Below, one piece after another: positions 57,777 to 64,000 of a stretch of 64,000 nucleotides of DNA. A program made the translations under genes and the position numbers. Each line of letters begins with the position of its first letter. Within the stretch, counting starts at the first letter, position 1. Source of the stretch: Nocardioides campestrisoli (GTDB lineage: Bacteria > Actinomycetota > Actinomycetes > Propionibacteriales > Nocardioidaceae); assembly GCF_013624435.2 (NCBI RefSeq), contig NZ_CP061768.1, positions 2,560,001 to 2,624,000 of the forward strand. Direction: 5' to 3'. The notes under the pieces were generated by a model. It did no database searches and was not told where the DNA came from. It saw only the letters and a list, made by a program, of their open reading frames with translations.

Positions 57777-59081
57777 ATGAGCACCCGCGTCGTCGTCACC
57801 GGACTCGGCACCACCAACCCGCTGGGCGGGGACGTGCCGACCACCTGGGAGGCCATGCTCGCCGGCCAGTCCGGCGTACGCCACCTGGATGACCCCTGGG
57901 CCGCCGAGCTCCCGGTCAGGATCGGGGGCCGCATCGCGGTCGAGCCGGGACAGGTGCTGGACCGGGTCAAGGCTCGTCGCCTCGACCGCTCCAGCCAGTT
58001 CGCCATGGTCGCGGCGCAGGAGGCCTGGGCCGACGCCGGGCTCCGCGCCCCCGGGACGGACCGACCGGACTCCGACGACCAGCACGAGGCCGCTGCCGGG
58101 GACGGCACCGAGGTCGACCCGGACCGGCTGGCCGTCTGCCTGGCCTCCGGGATCGGTGGCGTGACCACGCTCCTGGACAACTACGACGCCCTGCGGGACA
58201 AGGGGCCGCGGCGGGTCTCGCCGCTGGCGGTGCCCATGCTCATGCCCAACGCGCCGGCCGCCAACATCTCGCTCCTCTTCGGCGCACGCGCCGCCGTCCA
58301 CGCCCCCACCTCGGCCTGCGCGTCGGGCAACGAGGCGATCGCGATGGGCCTGGACCTGATCCGGCTCGGTCGTGCCGACGTGGTCATCGCCGGTGGCACC
58401 GAGGCGGCGATCCACCCGTTGCCGATGGCGGCCTTCGCCAACATGATGGCCCTGTCGAAGAACGACGGAGATCCGCAGACGGTCTCGCGTCCGTGGGACC
58501 AGGCCCGTGACGGCTTCGTCCTCGGCGAGGGCGCCGGCGTCCTCGTGCTCGAGTCCGAGGAGCACGCCCGGGCCCGCGGCGCCCGTGTGCACGCGGTCCT
58601 GCTGGGCGCCGGCATCAGCAACGACGCCCACGACATCGCGCAGCCCGACCCCTCGGGCCGCGGCGGCACGCGAGCCATCCGGCAGGCGGTGCAGTCCGCC
58701 GGCATCTCCGCCTCGGACGTCAAGCACGTCAACGCCCACGCGACCTCGACGCCGCTCGGCGACGTGGCCGAAGGGCTGATGCTGCACGCCGTGCTCGGCT
58801 CGGCCGTCTCCGACGTCGTCGTGACGAGCACCAAGTCGATGACCGGTCACCTCCTCGGCGGCGCCGGGGCTCTCGAGGCCGTCGCCACCGTCCGCGCGCT
58901 GGCGGACCGCACCAGCCCGCCCACCATCAACCTGGACGACCAGGACGAGCGGGTCGACCTGGACATCGCCACCAAGGCACGACCGCTTCCGGACGGCGAG
59001 ATCGCCGCGCTCAACAACTCCTTCGGGTTCGGCGGCGCGAACGTCGCGGTCGCCTTCGGCTCGGCGGGCGGTGCCCGATGA
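57777..59081 (+). CDS. fabF: Beta-ketoacyl-ACP synthase II
   Basis: A 434-residue elongating ketosynthase. The active Cys is in TSACASGNEAIAMG (~181), and the two histidines are in NAHATSTPLGD (~321) and SMTGHLLGGAGALE (~357). RPWDQARDGFVLGEGAGVLVLE is the standard central motif. An acidic stretch (PDSDDQHEAAAGDGTEVDPD, about 97-116) before CLASGIGG is longer than usual. It extends acyl-ACP by two carbons using malonyl-ACP. Its stop overlaps accD by 4 nt (ATGA). Confidence 0.95.
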   Translation: MSTRVVVTGLGTTNPLGGDVPTTWEAMLAGQSGVRHLDDPWAAELPVRIGGRIAVEPGQVLDRVKARRLDRSSQFAMVAAQEAWADAGLRAPGTDRPDSDDQHEAAAGDGTEVDPDRLAVCLASGIGGVTTLLDNYDALRDKGPRRVSPLAVPMLMPNAPAANISLLFGARAAVHAPTSACASGNEAIAMGLDLIRLGRADVVIAGGTEAAIHPLPMAAFANMMALSKNDGDPQTVSRPWDQARDGFVLGEGAGVLVLESEEHARARGARVHAVLLGAGISNDAHDIAQPDPSGRGGTRAIRQAVQSAGISASDVKHVNAHATSTPLGDVAEGLMLHAVLGSAVSDVVVTSTKSMTGHLLGGAGALEAVATVRALADRTSPPTINLDDQDERVDLDIATKARPLPDGEIAALNNSFGFGGANVAVAFGSAGGAR

Positions 59082-60535
59082 GCGCCACCTCCGCCGTCGG
59101 CGTCCCCGCGCAGTCGCGACGCCACGACGCGGGCACGTCCCGCGACAGCGACCCCCGTCTCCCCCGGCACCGGCTCGCAGCCTTGATGGACGCCGGGACG
59201 CTCGAGCTGATCAGCGCCGACGACGACTCCGGCATGGTCGCGGCCACCGGACTGGTCCACGGCAGCCGGGTCGTCGCGTTCTGCTCCGACGCCAGCCTGA
59301 TGGGCGGTGCCATGGGCGACGCCGGGTGCCGCGTGGTCGTCGAGGCCTACCACCGCGCCCTGGCCGACGGCGTGCCGATCATCGGCCTGTGGCACTCCGG
59401 AGGTGCCCGGCTGGCAGAGGGCGTGCTCTCCCTGCACGCCGTCGGGCGCATCTTCCACGCGATGACCCAGGCGTCCGGCAAGGTGCCGCAGATCTCTGTG
59501 GTGCTCGGCCCCGCCGCCGGAGGCGCGGCGTACGGTCCCGCGCTCACCGACGTGGTCGTGCTGGGCCCCGAGGGCCGGATCTTCGTCACCGGGCCCGACG
59601 TGGTGCGCTCGGTGACCGGCGAGGACGTGGACATGCTGCGACTCGGCGGCCCTGAGCCGCACGGGCGCAGGTCGGGCGTGGTGCACGTCCTGACCGACTC
59701 CGAGCAGGAGGCGCTCGACCGCGCCCGGGACCTGGCCACCCTCCTGGGCACGCAGGGGACGCTGGACCGGCAGGCCGTGACCGACCTGGACCTCGGCGCC
59801 CTGCTGCCGGAGTCACGCCGGCGCGCCTACGACGTGCACCCGCTGGTGGAGGGTGTCCTCGACGAGGGCACCGCCCTCGAGCTGCACGCCCGCTGGGCCC
59901 CCAACGTCGCGACGGTGCTGGGACGCCTGGGCGGGCGGACCGTGGGCGTCGTGGCCAACAACCCGCTCCGCCTGGGCGGCTGCCTCGACTCCTCGGCGGC
60001 CGAGAAGGCGGCCCGGTTCGTCCGCATGTGCGACGCGTTCGGCATCCCGCTGGTCGTCCTGGTGGACGTCCCCGGCTACCTGCCCGGCGTCGGCCAGGAG
60101 TGGGACGGCGTGGTGCGCCGCGGCGCCAAGCTGCTGCACGCCTTCTCCGAGTGCGTCGTCCCCCGGGTGACCCTGGTGACCCGCAAGACGTACGGCGGAG
60201 CCTACATCGCCATGAACGCGCGCTCGCTGGGAGCGACCAGGGTGTTCGCCTGGCCCGGCGCCGAGGTGGCGGTCATGGGCTCCGTGGCCGCGATCCGGGT
60301 CCTGCACCGCCGACGGCTCGCCGAGCTTCCGCCCGAGATCCGCGCCCAGGTCGAGACCGAGCTGGCCGCCGAGCACGAGGTGCTGGCCGGCGGCGTGGAC
60401 CGCGCCGTGGAGATCGGCGTCGTCGACGAGGTCGTGGCTCCGGAACGGACCCGGAGCGCACTGGCGGCCGCGATCGCCGACGAGGTCGAGCGTCACGGCG
60501 TACTGCGCGGGATGCACGGCAACATCCCGCTCTGA
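59078..60535 (+). CDS. accD: Acyl-CoA carboxylase carboxyltransferase beta subunit (AccD6-like)
   Basis: A 485-residue carboxyltransferase moving CO2 from biotin to acetyl- or propionyl-CoA. The two crotonase-like halves are evident: LWHSGGARLAEGVLSLHAVGRIF and GPAAGGAAYGPALTD (N-half oxyanion site, ~140-160), and VDVPGYLPGVGQEWDGVVRRGAKLLHAF with KTYGGAYIAMNARSLGA (C-half, ~330-385). Its location at the end of the fab cluster matches AccD6 of mycobacteria, which supplies malonyl-CoA. The ATG overlaps the fabF stop. A 22-bp terminator follows. Confidence 0.9.
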   Translation: MSATSAVGVPAQSRRHDAGTSRDSDPRLPRHRLAALMDAGTLELISADDDSGMVAATGLVHGSRVVAFCSDASLMGGAMGDAGCRVVVEAYHRALADGVPIIGLWHSGGARLAEGVLSLHAVGRIFHAMTQASGKVPQISVVLGPAAGGAAYGPALTDVVVLGPEGRIFVTGPDVVRSVTGEDVDMLRLGGPEPHGRRSGVVHVLTDSEQEALDRARDLATLLGTQGTLDRQAVTDLDLGALLPESRRRAYDVHPLVEGVLDEGTALELHARWAPNVATVLGRLGGRTVGVVANNPLRLGGCLDSSAAEKAARFVRMCDAFGIPLVVLVDVPGYLPGVGQEWDGVVRRGAKLLHAFSECVVPRVTLVTRKTYGGAYIAMNARSLGATRVFAWPGAEVAVMGSVAAIRVLHRRRLAELPPEIRAQVETELAAEHEVLAGGVDRAVEIGVVDEVVAPERTRSALAAAIADEVERHGVLRGMHGNIPL

Positions 60536-60605
60536 CTCGACCGTCCCAGTCACGGACCTGTCGACCATCTCGACACCACGACGTGGCGCGACAGGTGAAC
60601 GACTA

Positions 60606-60655
60606 AGGCGCCGACCGGAGCCGTGCTTGCTCGAGCACGGCTCCGGTCGGCGCCT
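60606..60655. terminator. Strong bidirectional terminator after accD
   Basis: A perfect 22-bp stem (arms 60606-60627 and 60634-60655) with a TGCTCG loop, between the convergent accD and DUF3145 genes. It is the longest perfect hairpin in the window. Confidence 0.85.
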
Positions 60656-60686
60656 CGTGGTTTGTGGACCGTCGGGTCCTGCGGCC

Positions 60687-61214
60687 TCAGACGACCTGGT
60701 GGAGCCAGCGCACGGGCGCGCCGTCGCCGGCGTGCCGGAAGGACTCGAGCTCGTCGTCCCACGGCTTGCCGAGGAGCTTGTCGATCTCGAGCAGCACGGT
60801 GGTGTCACCCATCGACGCCTTGACCACAGCAGCCTTCAGCCGGTCCTCCGGAATCATGATGTCCCCGTGCAGGCCGGTCACGGCGTGGAACACCCCCAGC
60901 TCGGGGGTGAAGGAGTAGCGGCTGCCCTCGGTCGAGGCGGTCGGCTCCTCGGTCATCTCGAAACGCAGGTGGTTCCAGCCGCGCAGCGCCGAGGCCACCG
61001 CCGCGGCCGTCCCCGCGGGACCGGCCCACGACAGCTCGGCCCGGTAGGTGCCGGGCTGGGCGGGCTGCGGCGTCCAGTCCAGGCTGACGGCAGCACCGAG
61101 TACACCGCCCACGGCCCACTCGATGTGAGGGCAAAGCGCGGACGGCGCTGAATGCACGAACAGAATCCCCCGGGTCCCAGGTCCGTTCGGGCGGGGTGCA
61201 GTGCGTGTGGTCAC
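60687..61214 (-). CDS. DUF3145 family protein
   Basis: A 175-residue protein of the actinobacterial DUF3145 family. RGILFVHSAPSALCPHIEWAVGG (~14-36) and ALRGWNHLRFEMTEEPTASTEGSRYSFTPELGVFHAVTGLHGDIMIPEDRL (~70-121) are near-invariant in the family. Function is unknown; it is regularly found at the end of the fatty acid synthesis cluster in actinobacteria. The GTG start at 61214 follows AAGGAGG. No catalytic motif is seen. Confidence 0.9.
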   Translation of the reverse strand: MTTRTAPRPNGPGTRGILFVHSAPSALCPHIEWAVGGVLGAAVSLDWTPQPAQPGTYRAELSWAGPAGTAAAVASALRGWNHLRFEMTEEPTASTEGSRYSFTPELGVFHAVTGLHGDIMIPEDRLKAAVVKASMGDTTVLLEIDKLLGKPWDDELESFRHAGDGAPVRWLHQVV

Positions 61215-61330
61215 CGTGACCTCCTTCGTTCCGGCGCGAGCTACGCCTTCCCCAGCGGTCTCGTCAGGAACAACAGAGCAAAGTGACACCTATGTGGTTT
61301 GTGTGACCCATTGTGGCCCATGACGCCTCA

Positions 61331-61384
61331 CTTTGCCAGCGCCCACGCCCTCGGACACGCCGGGACACGCGGACGCTGGCAAAG
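61331..61384 (-). terminator. Inverted repeat after the TPR-repeat protein gene
   Basis: Perfect 11-bp arms CTTTGCCAGCG (61331-61341) and CGCTGGCAAAG (61374-61384) separated by 32 nt, 18 bp past the end of the TPR gene. The long loop makes it either a terminator or an operator in the DUF3145 upstream region. Confidence 0.4.
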
Positions 61385-61402
61385 AAACAGCGGTGATCCG
61401 GG

Positions 61403-62485
61403 TCAGCTCTTGCGCTCGAGCATCTCGGCCCGCTCCGCGGCGTCGGTCAGCTGCTCGCCGTCGATGGCGTGGGTGCGGTGGAACCAGGCCAGAGCATCGC
61501 CGTGCCGTCCCGCCGCCTCCAGGATGTCGGCGTAGGCGTAACGCAGCCGCACCACCCAGGACGCCCTGCTCTTCGACATCAGCGGCGCCAGCTCGAGCGT
61601 ACGCAGCGCAGCGTCCAGCTGGCCCATGTCCCGGCGCGCACCGGCCTCGACCAGCGTCATCTCGGCCTTCGCCTCCGGCGCGAAGTTCGCCACCGACGGG
61701 CTCTTGGCCAGCTTGAGCGCCTGCTCGGGCTGTCCGAGGGCCCGGTGGCAGTCGGCCATGATCGGGAGGTAGTCGGTCGCGCCGTTCATCCGCTTCGCGG
61801 CCCTCAGCTCTGCGAGCGCCTCGGCGTAGTGACCAGCCGCGTACGCCGCCTCACCGGTCGCCTCACGCACCACGGCAAGCCGCTGGGCACGGGCCCGGGC
61901 GGCCAACGTGTGCTGGTACGCGGTCTCCGGGTCCTCGTCGATCAGGGCACCGGCCGCCGCCAGGTGTCGAGCCACGCGCGCAGCCAGCTTCTCGGGCAGA
62001 CCCTTGAGCTGGGCAATCACGCTTCGGTCCAGCTCCTTGCCCGTGATGTCCTCGGGGAGCTCGGGACCGTCGTACTTGGCCTGGTCGACCGTCCTCGGCA
62101 CGCGGTCCTCCTCGCCCGTACGACGAGGGGCGCCACGTCCGGCAGGCCGGCCGCCGCGGGAGTCGGGGCGTCCGCCGCGGGAGTCAGGCTTGCCGCCGCG
62201 CGAGTCCGGGCGACCGCCACGGCTGTCGGGCTTGCCACCGCGAGAGTCAGGCTTGCCGCCGCGGGAGTCCGGGCGACCACCACGACTTTCGGGCTTGCCA
62301 CCGCGAGAGTCAGGCTTGCCGCCACGGGAGTCCGGGCGACCACCACGGCTCTCGGGCTTGCCACCGCGGCTGTCGTCCCGGGCCGGCTTCCCGTCACGGC
62401 CACCGGGTCTGGCAGCGCCGCGACCCGGCCTACCTGTGCCCCCACCGCTGCGAGCGGCTCCTTGACTGCGACGATCCTCGGCCAC
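61403..62485 (-). CDS. TPR protein with SRGG-repeat disordered N-terminus
   Basis: A 360-residue protein. Residues ~1-120 are disordered and basic, built from eleven 7-residue units SRGG(K/R)P(D/E), like RGG-type RNA-binding tails. Residues ~140-355 are TPR-like helices (ARHLAAAGALIDEDPETAYQHTLAARA, GHYAEALAELRAAKRMNGATDYLPIMADCHRALGQPEQALKLA, LRYAYADILEAAGRHGDALAWFHRTHAID). I chose the GTG at 62485, which follows AAGGTGG; no Met start fits better. Actinobacterial relatives occur beside ribosomal RNA operons or tRNA genes. An RNA-related role is inference. Confidence 0.75.
   Translation of the reverse strand: MAEDRRSQGAARSGGGTGRPGRGAARPGGRDGKPARDDSRGGKPESRGGRPDSRGGKPDSRGGKPESRGGRPDSRGGKPDSRGGKPDSRGGRPDSRGGKPDSRGGRPDSRGGRPAGRGAPRRTGEEDRVPRTVDQAKYDGPELPEDITGKELDRSVIAQLKGLPEKLAARVARHLAAAGALIDEDPETAYQHTLAARARAQRLAVVREATGEAAYAAGHYAEALAELRAAKRMNGATDYLPIMADCHRALGQPEQALKLAKSPSVANFAPEAKAEMTLVEAGARRDMGQLDAALRTLELAPLMSKSRASWVVRLRYAYADILEAAGRHGDALAWFHRTHAIDGEQLTDAAERAEMLERKS
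62141..62371. repeat. Eleven 21-bp tandem repeats (SRGGxPx-coding)
   Basis: 231 bp of 21-bp units on the minus strand, each coding for SRGG(K/R)P(D/E/A). Codon choice differs between units (AGC/TCC/TCT for Ser, CGT/CGC/CGG for Arg), so the peptide is better conserved than the DNA, implying selection on the protein. Confidence 0.85.
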
Positions 62486-62545
62486 GATCCACCTTCTTGT
62501 GTCTGTGCTGCGTGCGGGCCACTCGTTCAGAGGGCCCCGAAATGG

Positions 62546-62577
62546 CGCAGAGGCCACCCTAGTGGGTGGCCTCTGCG
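62546..62577 (-). terminator. rRNA operon terminator
   Basis: A perfect 14-bp stem (CGCAGAGGCCACCC and complement) with a 4-nt loop, 10 nt past the 5S 3' end in the direction of rRNA transcription. It is followed by CCATTTCGGG on the transcribed side. Confidence 0.8.
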
Positions 62578-62586
62578 AAGTGTTGT

Positions 62587-62702
62587 CCGGCGGCGTCCTA
62601 CTCTCCCACAACCTCTCGGTTGCAGTACCATCGGCGCTGAAAGGCTTAACTTCCGGGTTCGGGATGGGACCGGGTGTTTCCCTTTCGCTATGGCCGCCGT
62701 AA
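62587..62702 (-). rRNA. rrf: 5S ribosomal RNA
   Basis: About 116 nt on the minus strand, from TTACGGCGGCCATAGCG at the 5' end to GGACGCCGCCGGAC at the 3' end, which pair. Internal landmarks CCCATCCCGAACCCGGAAGTTAAGCC and GATGGTACTGC are typical. Ends are estimated from pairing. Confidence 0.95.
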
Positions 62703-62917
62703 CTCTTGTGGTCTCCCACCCGCATCACCAGCCCACGTGTGTGTGGGTTGGGTGCTGGGTGGGGCCAAGCTCATTGTTGTGTTGTGTGTTCGCAGAAACC
62801 ATCGCCCCCACAGTTCGTGGTGGTTTGTTGGTTGGGAACTGGTTAGTGGACGCGGGCAGCTTGTGCTCTTTTGTTGTGCGCAGTGGTGCTTGTCACCGTT
62901 GAGTGGTTTTGTACGGT
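62703..62917 (-). other. 23S-5S internal transcribed spacer
   Basis: About 215 bp between 23S and 5S. No tRNA is present. The GC content is visibly lower than in the genes around it, and GTGTGT / TTGTTGTG-type repeats occur, likely forming processing stems with the 23S flanks. Confidence 0.7.

Positions 62918-64000
<1,083 letters not shown>

Overview
This is a 64 kb chromosomal window from a GC-rich actinobacterium. Family markers found only or mostly in Actinomycetia are present: DUF4193, DUF3052, DUF3145, a homodimeric AceE pyruvate dehydrogenase, GlnA2 next to GlnE, a PucR-type FasR ahead of a fabD-fabH-acpP-fabF-accD cluster, and a proline-rich class 1c methionine aminopeptidase. The protein set resembles Nocardioides or its relatives; that genus-level guess is an inference. 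No phage, transposase, integrase or CRISPR array was seen. The window is essentially core chromosome with a few accessory genes.

Layout. From 1 to 19 kb is an accessory stretch of stress, detoxification and transport genes: hemerythrin, two TetR regulators with clear operators, a cupin, a glycosyltransferase frame that runs without a stop into a lactonase-like hydrolase, an acyltransferase, a glutamine amidotransferase-like hydrolase, a zinc carboxypeptidase, an MMPL exporter divergent from a CsoR/CstR-family sensor, and a ctlX-MFS pair. From 19 to 32 kb come a secreted lipase, a TerC-family protein, the glnA2 - membrane protein - glnE operon, nadE divergent from panB, and map. From 33 to 36 kb are the RNase P RNA gene and, beside it, an intact HTH antitoxin-like gene followed by the wreck of its nucleotidyltransferase toxin. 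From 36 to 47 kb are hrpB, a carotenoid oxygenase, two secreted proteins, yaaA, a zinc-ribbon/Nif3 pair, an acyl-CoA ligase and tRNA-Val. From 47 to 61 kb is a central-metabolism block: peroxiredoxin, acyl-CoA synthetase, DUF3052, aceE, fasR, the type II fatty acid synthase genes and accD. From 61 to 64 kb are DUF3145, a TPR protein with a 21-bp repeat array, and the 3' end of an rRNA operon on the minus strand (5S and partial 23S).

How it fits together. AceE makes acetyl-CoA, AccD contributes to malonyl-CoA, FabD loads malonate on AcpP, FabH starts and FabF elongates the chain; FasR is the expected activator. GlnA2 and GlnE concern nitrogen assimilation, and an uncharacterised membrane protein is translationally locked between them. 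The order glnE/glnA2, panB, zinc ribbon/Nif3, peroxiredoxin, DUF3052, aceE, PucR regulator, fab genes matches the arrangement I recall from the Rv2220-Rv2247 region of Mycobacterium tuberculosis, with insertions.

A recurring signal is a TANNNT hexamer ending exactly 6 nt before an ATG or GTG. It occurs at ten genes or more and points to widespread leaderless transcription. Intrinsic terminators are long perfect GC hairpins without U-tracts.
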